A model generated the notes under the pieces. It searched no databases. It was not told the origin of the DNA and was given only the letters and a program-made list of their open reading frames with translations. From CALJDF01 sp038121105 (GTDB lineage Bacteria; Pseudomonadota; Alphaproteobacteria; SHVP01): a stretch of DNA of 64,000 bases. Below are positions 24,747 to 33,333 of the stretch, piece after piece (position 1 is the first letter of the stretch; each line of letters begins with the position of its first letter). The stretch is from NCBI GenBank assembly GCA_038121105.1, contig JAYONB010000012.1, positions 14,513 through 78,512 of the forward strand, given 5' to 3'. The position numbers and the translations under genes are program-made.

Positions 24747-25445
24747 ATGCCCGCTACCAAACCGACCGCCGAGGTTCCGCCGAACAACGGCAGCCTCGGC
24801 GGCGCGATCGACGCCATCATCGCGGCGTTCGAACAGGAAGAAGGCGCGATGACCGACAAAAAACGTCGGATCGTCGAAGCCGCGATTCACTGCTTCGCCG
24901 AGAAGGGGTATGCCGCCACCGCGACCAACACTATCGCGCGCCGCGCCGGGGTGGCGGAGGGCACTATCTTTCGGCATTTCGAAACAAAAAAAGACTTGCT
25001 CGTCCGTCTGGTCCGTCCGTTGTTCGCGCGCGGCCTAGTGCCCCTGGTGGCCGAAGAACTGAAGATCGAATCCGAACGCGCTGGCGGGGATTTGCGCACG
25101 TTCATGCGCGCCATTCTTGGCAATCGCCTTGCCTTCGCCGATCGGTTTGCGCCGCTGGTGCGCATTCTTATTCAGGAGATGCGGTTTCATGCCGAGCTAC
25201 GGGAAGCAGTGGCCGAGAGTTTTCCGGCGGCGCTTCAACAAGCCGCGGATCGCGTGCTTCAGCCCTACATTGCGAACGGACAAATTCGTCCGGTCGAGCC
25301 GGCCTTTTTTCTGCGCAGCGTGATCTCGCTCTTTGTCGGCTATTACGTTCTGCGGACCGAGGTCCTGCCCATGCAGACCTGGGACGACGAGGCGGAAATC
25401 GCGCGCATCGTCGATCTTATGCTCGACGGCTTACGCCCTCGCTAA
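24747..25445 (+). CDS. TetR/AcrR-family transcriptional regulator
   Basis: 232 aa. A helix-turn-helix near residues 55-75 (ATATNTIARRAGVAEGTIF) follows the start of the domain, KKRRIVEAAIHCFAEKGYA. The ligand domain contains helical segments ending in VISLFVGYYVLRTEVLP. The ATG at 24747 was chosen over a more upstream start because it lies 7 nt after the permease stop. It likely represses the permease through the palindrome at 23574-23589. The 35-residue N-terminal extension before the HTH is longer than usual. Confidence 0.87.
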   Translation: MPATKPTAEVPPNNGSLGGAIDAIIAAFEQEEGAMTDKKRRIVEAAIHCFAEKGYAATATNTIARRAGVAEGTIFRHFETKKDLLVRLVRPLFARGLVPLVAEELKIESERAGGDLRTFMRAILGNRLAFADRFAPLVRILIQEMRFHAELREAVAESFPAALQQAADRVLQPYIANGQIRPVEPAFFLRSVISLFVGYYVLRTEVLPMQTWDDEAEIARIVDLMLDGLRPR

Positions 25446-25450
25446 AGAAA

Positions 25451-25480
25451 AAGGGCCGCTCGGTTGCCCGAACGGCCCTT
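25451..25480. terminator. Rho-independent terminator between convergent genes
   Basis: Stem AAGGGCCG/CGGCCCTT with a second CGG/CCG stem inside (25451-25480). A-rich sequence on the left gives a T tract on the minus strand, so it mainly terminates the binding-protein gene and may also stop the TetR transcript. Confidence 0.8.
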
Positions 25481-25501
25481 AGGTCGGCGGTTGCCGAGGT
25501 C

Positions 25502-27058
25502 TTAGTTCAGCGTAATTTCATGGAAATTGAACCGCTGAATGATGTTGGTGAATCCGTTGACCCGCTTGTTGAGGCCGGTCAGATCGGTGAGTTCTACGAA
25601 GAAAAGGTTAGGCGCGTTTTCGTTGTTCAATACCATCAGTTCTTGAACCAACTTGCGACGTTTCTCGACGTCGAACTCGCCCATTGCTTCGTCAAGCTTT
25701 GCCGTCTCCGCCGCATCGCAATGCGACCCCGGATCTTTCTTGCACGAAAGGTTCGGATAGGAGTCGAACGGGATCGCATTGAAGTTGTGGCAGGAGTTCT
25801 GAAAAATGTCAGAGAATCCCAAACCACCTTCTGGCCCCTTCTTTTTGGCGAACCACATGTCGAGCCACTGGGCAAACGTGATCTGAGTGAGTTTGGCCCG
25901 AATACCAACCGCCCCGAGTTGTTGTGCGGCAAACTGGTAGATCTCGGCATCCGCCGGGAAAGCGCCGGGAATAACCATGATCTCCGTTTCGAAACCATCG
26001 GGAAAACCTGCTTCAGCTAGAAGCTGCTTGGCTTTGCCGGGGTCGTACGGGTACGGCTTGACTTGCGGGTTGTACCCAAAAGTAAAGCGGGTGGCGCACT
26101 GACCGGCCGGTACTGTCGTTCCACCAAGCAAGTCGTCGGCAATGGATTGCCGGTCAATCGCATAGTTGGCGGCCTGTCGGACACGCTTGTCGTGAAACGG
26201 ACTGTTTTGTCTCACCGACATAAAACGCCAGCCCATCGCCGAAGGCCTTGAGGCGATATCAACGCGATGCCCCCCGCCCTCTAGCTGGGCCTTGGAATCG
26301 AACGGGACACCCTGGGCGATATCAATTTCATCGGAGAGGATACTCGTGACACGCGTCGCGGCTTCTCGGAGCGCTTGAATGCGCAAGTTCGGAATATTGG
26401 GTTTGCGCAATGCGTCGTCGAAAGCGACCAGTTCGATGAAACCATCCACACCGCCGGTGAAAACCGGCTTCATGTACGGTCCGGTGCCGACCGGCTCCTT
26501 GGAGAATACATCCGTCCCCAAATCGTCACGCGTCCCGGTTTCGGGTATCCAAAAACCAGCGAGCTGACGCGGCAATTCGGGGTTGGGTTGGGTCGTTGTA
26601 AACCGGATGGTGTAATCCCCAACGGCTTCGGCTGTCTGAACGAAAGCCTGGCGTTGGTTGGTCGAAAAGGCGACCGTCCCTGCTGCTTCCTCGTTGCTTA
26701 CGAGGTAGGTGAACTGGTCGACAACCTGTTTTGAGGTGAGTTCCGTGCCGTCGTGAAATTTCACGCCTCGCTTGAGCGTCACCTCCCAAGTCGACGCATC
26801 AATATTCTTCCAACTCGACGCCAGCAAACCAGAGACATCGCCTTGAGGGCTCACACGGGTCAGAGAATCGTACATCGGCCAGAGCGTGTAGACGCTCGGC
26901 GATGCCGTACCCTGCTCGGGTCGTCCAAACGAAGGCGCAATACTCGCCGTCGCAAATCGTATTGTATTGTCTGTCGACTGAGCGCCCACATTTCCGGCCG
27001 ACAGCAAGACCGCTGCTGAAGCGACCGCGGTTAATGACGCCCTAAGAATCCCACGCAT
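25502..27058 (-). CDS. ABC transporter substrate-binding protein, peptide/nickel (SBP_bac_5) family
   Basis: 518 aa periplasmic binding protein. Signal peptide MRGILRASLTAVASAAVLLS ending GNVGAQ. The DppA/OppA-type signature is in the SWKNIDASTWEVTLKRGVKFHDGTELT region. The ATG at 27058 has an ideal GGGAGGATGAG site, so the longer frame upstream is not used. No permease or ATPase genes adjoin, so it is an orphan or acts with a remote transporter. Ligand unknown: peptides, sugars or other small molecules. Confidence 0.92.
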   Translation of the reverse strand: MRGILRASLTAVASAAVLLSAGNVGAQSTDNTIRFATASIAPSFGRPEQGTASPSVYTLWPMYDSLTRVSPQGDVSGLLASSWKNIDASTWEVTLKRGVKFHDGTELTSKQVVDQFTYLVSNEEAAGTVAFSTNQRQAFVQTAEAVGDYTIRFTTTQPNPELPRQLAGFWIPETGTRDDLGTDVFSKEPVGTGPYMKPVFTGGVDGFIELVAFDDALRKPNIPNLRIQALREAATRVTSILSDEIDIAQGVPFDSKAQLEGGGHRVDIASRPSAMGWRFMSVRQNSPFHDKRVRQAANYAIDRQSIADDLLGGTTVPAGQCATRFTFGYNPQVKPYPYDPGKAKQLLAEAGFPDGFETEIMVIPGAFPADAEIYQFAAQQLGAVGIRAKLTQITFAQWLDMWFAKKKGPEGGLGFSDIFQNSCHNFNAIPFDSYPNLSCKKDPGSHCDAAETAKLDEAMGEFDVEKRRKLVQELMVLNNENAPNLFFVELTDLTGLNKRVNGFTNIIQRFNFHEITLN

Positions 27059-27279
27059 CTCATCCTCCCGTTGTTCGTTTGCCGGCTCCTCCAGAGCCAG
27101 CATTCGAACGATATCTTATGGGGGTTTGCCCAAATTGCTAGACGCTGGCAGCTAAAACGGAAATGCCCGGACTTTTTGGCTCTTGCCCGTGTGACCCCGT
27201 CACGACGGCAGATACCGCATTCATCGCCTATAGTTGACCCTGCCCTGAGATCGGGGTGGAAAGAGATTTGGACACGCCC

Positions 27280-28146
27280 ATGAAGCCACAAATGATCGGC
27301 GACATCGTCGTCTCGAAGTTGATCGAGGACATCCACCCGTTCGACACCATGACCGGGCTACCCGACGCCGAGCCTGCGGTCTTTGCGGCGAACCGCGCGT
27401 GGCTGGCGCCCCACCTCTACGACTTTGCCGCCGACACGCTGTTGCTGTCGTTCCACACCTTTATCGTACGCACGCCCCACCACACGATCTTGGTCGATAC
27501 CTGTATCGGCAACGACAAGGAGCGCCCGTGGTCGGAAATCTGGCATCACCGCAGCGGGCCTTATCTCGACCAGATGATCTCCATGGGCGTGGCGCCCGAA
27601 GAAGTCGATTATGTGATGTGTACGCATCTGCATGCCGACCATGTCGGCTGGAACACGCGACTGTTGGACGGCCGCTGGGTGCCGACCTTTCCGAACGCCA
27701 AATACGTTTTCTCCAAGGCCGACTACGACCATTACGAGGCCACGCCGCCCGACGATCACAGCCACAACGCGTTTCGCGACTCGGTGCTGCCGATCGTCGA
27801 GGCCGGTCAAGCGGTGATGATAGGCGATGACTTTTCGATCGACGACACGGTGACGATCCTGCCGACCCCCGGTCATACGCCGGGTCACTATTGCGTGCGG
27901 CTGCGCTCGAACGGCGCCGAAGCGATTTTGACCGGCGACCTGATGCACTTCGGGGTTCAGGTGGCGCGGCCCGATTGGAGCGCGGTGTTCTGCGTCGATC
28001 GCGTGGCCTCGGCCGCCACGCGCAAGACCTTTGTCGACAGCTATGCGGGCACCGACGTGCTGATCATGCCGGCGCATTTTCCCGGACCGACCTGCGGTCA
28101 TATCGTCGGCGGCGGCGACGGCACCTGGTTCCGCCTGCAGACCTAG
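27280..28146 (+). CDS. Metallo-beta-lactamase-fold hydrolase
   Basis: 288 aa. The zinc motif HLHADHVG and the downstream PTPGHTPGHY and TGDLMHFGVQ (further His/Asp ligands) are complete for a binuclear site. Closest families are quorum-quenching lactonases and related MBL hydrolases, which also have the FIVRTPHHTILVDTCIG N-terminal strand. The ATG at 27280 or the GTG at 27256 may be the start; neither has a strong ribosome-binding site. It is followed 17 nt later by the LysE gene. Confidence 0.87.
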   Translation: MKPQMIGDIVVSKLIEDIHPFDTMTGLPDAEPAVFAANRAWLAPHLYDFAADTLLLSFHTFIVRTPHHTILVDTCIGNDKERPWSEIWHHRSGPYLDQMISMGVAPEEVDYVMCTHLHADHVGWNTRLLDGRWVPTFPNAKYVFSKADYDHYEATPPDDHSHNAFRDSVLPIVEAGQAVMIGDDFSIDDTVTILPTPGHTPGHYCVRLRSNGAEAILTGDLMHFGVQVARPDWSAVFCVDRVASAATRKTFVDSYAGTDVLIMPAHFPGPTCGHIVGGGDGTWFRLQT

Positions 28147-28163
28147 AAGCGGGCAAGTCAGCC

Positions 28164-28769
28164 ATGGATGTTTTTGTTTCGGTCGTTGCGCCGATGGCGG
28201 TCTTTACCTTCGCCGGGTCGATGACGCCCGGACCGAACAACGTGATGCTGGCCGCATCGGGCGCCAATTTCGGACTGCGCCAATCGACGCAACATATGTT
28301 CGGCGTGGTGACCGGGGCGAGTGTGCTTCTGTTTGGGGTGGCGCTGGGGTTGGGTGCAATTTTTGCGGCGCTCCCCGCCCTGCAGCTGGCGATCAAGATC
28401 GCGGGCGCGGCGTTCTTGCTTTATCTCGCCTGGCGGATTGCGACGGCGGTGCCCGGCAATAGCGATGTGGCGCAGGGACGTCCGCTGTCGTTTTTGGCGG
28501 CCTTCGGGTTTCAATTCGCCAACCCCAAGGCATGGACGATCACGGCCGGTGCGGCCTCGACGTTCATGCCGACCGACATCAGCGCGACCGTCGCCGCCGG
28601 CATTTTGGCCGCGACGTTTGCCGTGGTCGCGGTACCGGCGGTGATTGTCTGGACCGCGTTCGGCGTTGGGATCGGGCGTTTGCTGACCTCGCCACGCGCG
28701 CACCGCATCTTCAACGGCGCGATGGGTCTGTTGTTAGTGGCGACGGTCGTCTTTTTGTTCGTGGCCTAG
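28164..28769 (+). CDS. LysE/RhtB-family exporter
   Basis: 201 aa with six membrane segments. FAGSMTPGPNNVMLAASGANFG is the family PGPN motif; FQFANPKAWTITAGA is also conserved. Members export amino acids such as lysine, threonine or homoserine lactones. It directly follows the MBL hydrolase in the same direction, so a link to lactone turnover is possible. The ATG at 28164 fits. Its stop overlaps the end of the convergent lipoprotein gene by 4 bp. Confidence 0.88.
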   Translation: MDVFVSVVAPMAVFTFAGSMTPGPNNVMLAASGANFGLRQSTQHMFGVVTGASVLLFGVALGLGAIFAALPALQLAIKIAGAAFLLYLAWRIATAVPGNSDVAQGRPLSFLAAFGFQFANPKAWTITAGAASTFMPTDISATVAAGILAATFAVVAVPAVIVWTAFGVGIGRLLTSPRAHRIFNGAMGLLLVATVVFLFVA

Positions 28770-29305
28770 GCGCCGGCTCCCGGACATAACGGGATCGGCG
28801 CGCCCGATGCCGAAGCGGTGCGCACGACAAAATCGGTCTCGACGACGCCCGCCGCCCGCCAGCCTGCCCCTGGGCACCGGCGCGCGGTGGCACGGATCGT
28901 TTCGGTGTTGCTATCCGGCGCGATGAATTGGATTTCCACGTCGAGGCCGCGAACCGACATCAAGCCGGGTTCGTCCAGCTCGACGATCTTTTAGACGATC
29001 GGTCCGGCCGGTACGAGCCAGGGCCGGAAGAAGGATTCTTGGAAGTCGGCAACGGCGACGACGACAAAGCACAAATCGACCGCTTCGCCGGCCAATACGT
29101 CGAAGGTTTGCCCGCCGGGACCGGTTAGGCGAATGGCCTCTTCGTGGGTGTTGACGATGCGGAGGGTAAGTTCGGGCGATTCGGCCAACGCGACGGTTAC
29201 GTCGGTTGACGGCGGCGGGGTCGCACAGGCGGCCAAGATGAACAAGACGAACGGCGCGACCAAAGCGAGTCGGCGCCGAGGCAGTATCTTCAGTAGAACG
29301 CCCAT
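28766..29305 (-). pseudogene. Lipoprotein interrupted by an in-frame TAA
   Basis: The ATG at 29305 starts a lipoprotein signal with lipobox LAAC (FVLFILAACATPPPS). The frame meets TAA at 28991-28993, then continues in the same frame (KIVELDEPGLMSVRGLDVEI) to a natural end at 28766, giving a protein of about 179 residues. The downstream part has no start signal of its own, so this is one gene with an internal stop, perhaps from a TAY tyrosine codon. The gene follows the alcohol dehydrogenase closely on the same strand. Confidence 0.7.
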
Positions 29306-29310
29306 TGCGG

Positions 29311-30402
29311 TTAGTGCATTCGAAGGATGGGTTTGATCGCGGCACCGGATTCGGCATCCGCGACCGCCTGGTTGATATCGGCGAAATCGTACCACGACAC
29401 CAATCGTTCCAACGGGAAGCGGCCCGCCGCGATCATGTCGACCAGTTGCGGGATGAAGACCTGGGGCACGCTGGAGCCTTGGACGACCCCGCACAGGGTT
29501 TTGCCGTTGATCAGCATGTCGAAGGGTACGATCGGCGTGGTGCCGCGTCCGACGGGCGACGCGACGAAGCCGCAGACCCCGCGTTGGGTCAGGCTGGCGA
29601 TGGCGGCGGCGAAGGAAGATTCCACCGCGGCGGTTTCCAACGTGTAGTGAACGCCACCGCCCGATACCTCGCGGACGCGCGCGGCCACGTCGCCGTCCCG
29701 GGCATCGATGACGTGGTGCGCGCCGAGGTCGCGGGCGAGATCCAATCGCGTCGGCACGACATCGACCGCGATGATTTGCGCAGCCCCTGCGGTCACGGCC
29801 GCCATTACCGCGCTAAGGCCCACCGCGCCGGCGCCGAAGACCGCGACCTTGCTACCGGACGCGACGTTCAAGGAGTTGAGAATGGCGCCCGCGCCGGTCT
29901 GAACCCCGCAACCGAGCGGACCCAACATATCGAGCGGCGCATCGTTCGATACCGGAATGGCGTTGCGCTCGGTCGCGACGGCATGGGTCGCGAAAGAGGA
30001 CTGCTGGAAGAACGCGCCATGCAATGGGGCGCCGTTCTGGCTGAGCGCCGTGGTGCCGTCCAAGCGCGCACCTTTGAACTGCAACGCATGATGATCGGCG
30101 CATTGCGCTGGCGCGCCGGATTCGCAAGACGGGCATTTGCCGCAAAAGCCGAAAGTCAGGACGACAGGATCGCCGACGGCCACCCGCGTGACCCCGGTGC
30201 CGACCTTTTCGACGATCCCTGCGCCTTCGTGACCCAGCACGACGGGCTTGGGAACCGTGTCGCGAAACTTGATATCGGTGTGGCAAATTCCGCTGGCGAC
30301 GATGCGGACGACGATCTCGTCGGGGCGCAAGTCGCCGATCTCGATCGACTCGATCGCGAACGGCCCATTGGGATCGCGTAGAACGGCTGCGCTCGCCTGC
30401 AT
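29311..30402 (-). CDS. Zinc-dependent alcohol dehydrogenase
   Basis: 363 aa MDR-superfamily enzyme using zinc and NAD(P). Catalytic zinc region GICHTDIKFRD and GHEGAGIVEKVG; structural zinc cysteines in FCGKCPSCESGAPAQC; Rossmann GAGAVGLSAV. The group is the aryl/benzyl-alcohol dehydrogenase branch (class III-like). A longer frame starts at 30450, but the ATG at 30402 with AGGAGGT is the real start. The lipoprotein gene follows by 5 nt. Confidence 0.9.
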   Translation of the reverse strand: MQASAAVLRDPNGPFAIESIEIGDLRPDEIVVRIVASGICHTDIKFRDTVPKPVVLGHEGAGIVEKVGTGVTRVAVGDPVVLTFGFCGKCPSCESGAPAQCADHHALQFKGARLDGTTALSQNGAPLHGAFFQQSSFATHAVATERNAIPVSNDAPLDMLGPLGCGVQTGAGAILNSLNVASGSKVAVFGAGAVGLSAVMAAVTAGAAQIIAVDVVPTRLDLARDLGAHHVIDARDGDVAARVREVSGGGVHYTLETAAVESSFAAAIASLTQRGVCGFVASPVGRGTTPIVPFDMLINGKTLCGVVQGSSVPQVFIPQLVDMIAAGRFPLERLVSWYDFADINQAVADAESGAAIKPILRMH

Positions 30403-30473
30403 CGAATACCTCCTCGGGGCCGGGATTGTCGCAGTTATCGCGACGGGCATCCAGCGAGACAGCGGACAAACAA

Positions 30474-30498
30474 AAGGCCCCGCCTAGGGCGGGGCCTT
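30474..30498 (-). terminator. Rho-independent terminator of the MXKDX gene
   Basis: Perfect 11 bp stem AAGGCCCCGCC (30474-30484) / GGCGGGGCCTT (30488-30498) with a three-base loop. On the minus strand it is followed by TTTTGTTTG. It lies 27 nt past the MXKDX stop codon. Confidence 0.85.
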
Positions 30499-30525
30499 CG
30501 GATTCGGACGAAGGAGACCGAGAAA

Positions 30526-30777
30526 CTAGTTCTTCATGAACTTCTTCATCTTGTCGTCTTTGGCCATGTGGTCGTCTTTCATCTTCTTGCCTTTTTCCAT
30601 GGCGTCCTTGGCCATTTCGTCTTTCTTCATGGCCGCGTCTTTGCCCATTTTTTTGTCTTTCATTTCGGCAGCGACCTGGAAGGAACCGTCTTTCTTCATG
30701 CCGTCGGCGGCGGCGATCGAGGCCGTGCCGGCAAACGCGCCGGCGGCGACGACGGCAGCGGATACGAACTTGTTCAT
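30526..30777 (-). CDS. Secreted Met/Lys/Asp-rich MXKDX-repeat protein
   Basis: 83 aa with a signal peptide (MNKFVSAAVVAAGAFAGTASIAAADG) followed by repeats such as MKKDGS, KKDEMAKDAMEKGKK and DHMAKDDKMKK. The mature part is almost only Met, Lys, Asp, Glu and Ala, as in proteins annotated as pentapeptide MXKDX repeats; a periplasmic metal-binding or stress role has been suggested for such proteins, not proven. AGGAGAC precedes the ATG. It lies 123 nt downstream of the sensor kinase stop and shares promoter motifs with the two-component system. Confidence 0.8.
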   Translation of the reverse strand: MNKFVSAAVVAAGAFAGTASIAAADGMKKDGSFQVAAEMKDKKMGKDAAMKKDEMAKDAMEKGKKMKDDHMAKDDKMKKFMKN

Positions 30778-30837
30778 GGCTAGTCTCCTGGATCCTGGGA
30801 GGAGCGGGATTGCTCAGCCTCGAGAGTGCCTGAGCCG

Positions 30838-30887
30838 CCTCACGGAAGCCTCACGCGAAGATCACAAAAGAATCCCGGCGCGTGACG
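30838..30887 (-). promoter_or_regulatory. GTGA direct-repeat array upstream of the MXKDX gene
   Basis: On the minus strand GTGA half-sites sit at 30843-30840, 30854-30851 and 30865-30862, exactly 11 bp apart, with a degenerate fourth (GGGA) at 30876-30873. An 11 bp direct repeat is how OmpR/PhoB-type response regulators bind. The block 30862-30887 matches 33170-33195 upstream of the response regulator at 22 of 26 positions. Confidence 0.65.
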
Positions 30888-30900
30888 TTTGGGAGAGGGC

Positions 30901-32382
30901 CTAGGCGCGGGCGAGCGGGAGGTCGAAGGTGAAGCGAGTGCCTTCGCCGAGGCGGCTTTTGACGTCGATGGCGACGCCGTGAAGCTGCAGGATTCGGCGT
31001 GCGATGGCGAGGCCGAGGCCGGTGCCTTCGACGTCGTCGGGCCTGTGGCTTTCGACACGATAGAAACGATCGAAAATGCGCGGCAGGTCGGCCTCGGGAA
31101 TGCCGACCCCAGTGTCGGCGATTTCAGCGGTCAGGGCCTCGCCGTGCGGGGTGAGCGCGATGCGCACGCGGCCCCCGTCGGGCGTGTATTTGATCGCGTT
31201 TTCGATGAGGTTTTCCAACACCCGTTCAATCAGGCCGATGTCGCCCGAGACGAACGGCGCGTCGTGCGGAATATCGGTTTCCAGAACGAGCGACTTTTGC
31301 TCGGCTTGGAGCGCGAATTTTTGCGTCACGTCTTGGGCGAGTTCGGCCAAGGAGAACGGCTCGAACGCGGGTGCGGAATCGGTGTTGTCGAGGGTCGCGA
31401 GTTCGAACAGCTCTTTGATCAAGCGCCCCAGTCGGCTGCTGTGGTTGAGCGCGAGGCGGAGGTATTTTTCCTTTTCGTCGCGATCGAGCGCGTCTTGTTT
31501 CATCAACAGGGTTTCGAGATAGCCCTGGAGCGAGGCAAGCGGGGTGCGCAGATCGTGGCTGACGTTGGCGATGAGTTCGCGGCGGCTTTGGTCCGAATCG
31601 TGGAGCTTTTGGATTTGCTCGGTGATGCGGGCCGACATTTCTTCGAAGGTCAGGCCGAGTTGATCGATCTCGTCGGCACCGGGGCCGGCGCGCCAATGCC
31701 CGGCCGGAAGCCGTTCGGCGAAGGCGCCGCGGCGGAAACGATCGACCTCACCCGTTAGGCGTCGCAGACGCGCGGTGATGGCCCGGAACGACAGCACGCC
31801 GGCGAGCGCCGCCAGCACCAATCCGACGATTGCGATGCCGGTAACGATGCGCAAGATGAGGCTGCCCTCGAACATGCTTTCGACCGAGTCGTAAAGCTGG
31901 CCGCCGAGGACGACGTAGAGGTAGCCGACCATCGCATCGCCCTCGCCGCTGATCGGCGCGACGGAGAAGACCTTGTTGCCGCTGAGGTCGCGCGGGTCGG
32001 TGCCGCGAATGGGCAGGCTGCGACTGCCCTCGAGAAAAGCGCGGATCGGCGCGAGATCGATGCGATCGCGCTTGACCGCCCCCTCGGGCGCCGAAAAGGC
32101 AAGCAAGCGGCCCTGGGTGTCCGTGAGGTAGAGCTCGATGGCCGGGTTCACGACCATCAGGTTTTGGAACACCGATTTGAACGCCTGGAGATCGACATCG
32201 CCGCCCGGCAATAGCGTGCTGTGATCGACCAGGCTTTGGGCGAGCGCGAAGTGCAGCTTTTGGTTCACCTCTTCGAAGTGCAGCCGCGTGAAGCTGATGG
32301 TGAGGACGAGATAGGTTGCCGCCAACAAGGCGATGACGACCAGCAGCGCGGCGATCAATTTGGCGTTGAGGGTGCGCAGCAT
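30901..32382 (-). CDS. Sensor histidine kinase
   Basis: 493 aa inner-membrane kinase. TM1 (residues about 8-28), a periplasmic sensor of about 140 aa, TM2 (LILRIVTGIAIVGLVLAAL), a HAMP linker, HisKA with the phosphorylated His in ANVSHDLRTPLASLQGYLE, and the ATPase domain with N box NLIENAIKYTPDGG, G1 DTGVGIPEADLPRIFDRFYRV and G2 GTGLGLAIARR. The longer frame from 32565 overlaps the regulator gene and is rejected; the ATG at 32382 is 2 nt past its stop. It should phosphorylate the partner regulator. The signal is unknown. Confidence 0.92.
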   Translation of the reverse strand: MLRTLNAKLIAALLVVIALLAATYLVLTISFTRLHFEEVNQKLHFALAQSLVDHSTLLPGGDVDLQAFKSVFQNLMVVNPAIELYLTDTQGRLLAFSAPEGAVKRDRIDLAPIRAFLEGSRSLPIRGTDPRDLSGNKVFSVAPISGEGDAMVGYLYVVLGGQLYDSVESMFEGSLILRIVTGIAIVGLVLAALAGVLSFRAITARLRRLTGEVDRFRRGAFAERLPAGHWRAGPGADEIDQLGLTFEEMSARITEQIQKLHDSDQSRRELIANVSHDLRTPLASLQGYLETLLMKQDALDRDEKEKYLRLALNHSSRLGRLIKELFELATLDNTDSAPAFEPFSLAELAQDVTQKFALQAEQKSLVLETDIPHDAPFVSGDIGLIERVLENLIENAIKYTPDGGRVRIALTPHGEALTAEIADTGVGIPEADLPRIFDRFYRVESHRPDDVEGTGLGLAIARRILQLHGVAIDVKSRLGEGTRFTFDLPLARA

Positions 32383-32384
32383 GG

Positions 32385-33119
32385 CTAGGCTTGGGCCGAG
32401 GCCGACGCGGGCTGGTCGCGCGCGGCGCGGTCGTTGAACTTGTAGCCCACGCCCCACACGGTGAGGATGTGGTCGGGCTTGTGGGGGTCGGCCTCGACCT
32501 TGCCGCGCAACCGATTGATGTGGCTGTTGACCGTGTGCTCGTAGCCGTCGTGGCCGTAGCCCCACACGAGATCGAGCAATTGCGCGCGGGTGTAGACGCG
32601 CCCGGGGTTCTTGGCGAACTGGACAAGAAGATCGAACTCGCGGGCGGTGAGGTCGACGGCGCGGCCGGCCACCGTGACGCTGCGTTGGGCGCGTTCGATG
32701 ACGATGTCGCCGGCGGTGATGACTTCGTTTTCCTCATCGGTTTGCGACCAAGATTCTCGGCGACGAAAAATCGCTTTTACACGGGCCAGCAATTCGCGAA
32801 TGGAAAACGGTTTGGTGAGGTAATCGTCGGCACCGGTCTCCAGCCCCAAGACGCGGTCCACCTCGGCCGACTTGGCGGTGACCATCAGGATCGGGGTGAA
32901 GTTGGATTCGGCGCGCAAGCGGCGGCACAGCTCGAGCCCTTCCATGCCCGGCAACATGAGGTCGAGGATGATCAGGTCGAAACCGCCGGCGCGCGCCTTG
33001 TGCAGCCCGGCCACGCCGTCGCCGACCACCGTGACGTCGCAATCCTCGTCCTTGAGGTGCAACGCGATGAGATCGGCGATGTCTTGGCTGTCTTCGATGA
33101 CAAGGACGCGACGGGTCAT
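32385..33119 (-). CDS. OmpR-family response regulator
   Basis: 244 aa. Receiver domain with the phospho-acceptor D53 (ILDLMLPGM), acidic pair near residue 10 (VIEDSQD), Lys in LTKPF, and a C-terminal winged-helix domain (TAREFDLLVQFAKNPGRVYTR... and HTVNSHINRLRGKVE). It precedes the kinase gene with 2 nt between stop and start. Both its own upstream region and that of the MXKDX gene carry GTGA repeats, so it probably autoregulates. The ATG at 33119 has an AGGATT site. Confidence 0.93.
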   Translation of the reverse strand: MTRRVLVIEDSQDIADLIALHLKDEDCDVTVVGDGVAGLHKARAGGFDLIILDLMLPGMEGLELCRRLRAESNFTPILMVTAKSAEVDRVLGLETGADDYLTKPFSIRELLARVKAIFRRRESWSQTDEENEVITAGDIVIERAQRSVTVAGRAVDLTAREFDLLVQFAKNPGRVYTRAQLLDLVWGYGHDGYEHTVNSHINRLRGKVEADPHKPDHILTVWGVGYKFNDRAARDQPASASAQA

Positions 33120-33164
33120 ACGCTCAGAATCCTAGGCTTTGGGCCACCCTGCCATATAGCGATC

Positions 33165-33195
33165 CGATCTCACAAAAGAGTCACGGCGGGTGAAG
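33165..33195 (-). promoter_or_regulatory. GTGA direct repeat upstream of the response regulator
   Basis: Minus-strand GTGA at 33184-33181 and 33173-33170, exactly 11 bp apart, within the 26 bp block shared with the MXKDX upstream region. It is about 51 nt upstream of the regulator start codon, a normal place for an activating or repressing OmpR-type site. Confidence 0.6.
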
Positions 33196-33333
33196 AACGT
33201 CTGAGGCACTATTTTGCGCCGATTTCGGCGCGGACCAGTATAGAGCGCTTTATCGAAGCGGAACGCCGGGGTATCACCGACACCGGACGAGGGCGCGAGC
33301 CCGGCACTGGCAAAAAAGAAGGACGACAGCGGC

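Noticed and set aside
29305..30381. 358-codon plus-strand frame
   Set aside because: Antisense of the alcohol dehydrogenase; GC-rich third positions keep it open.
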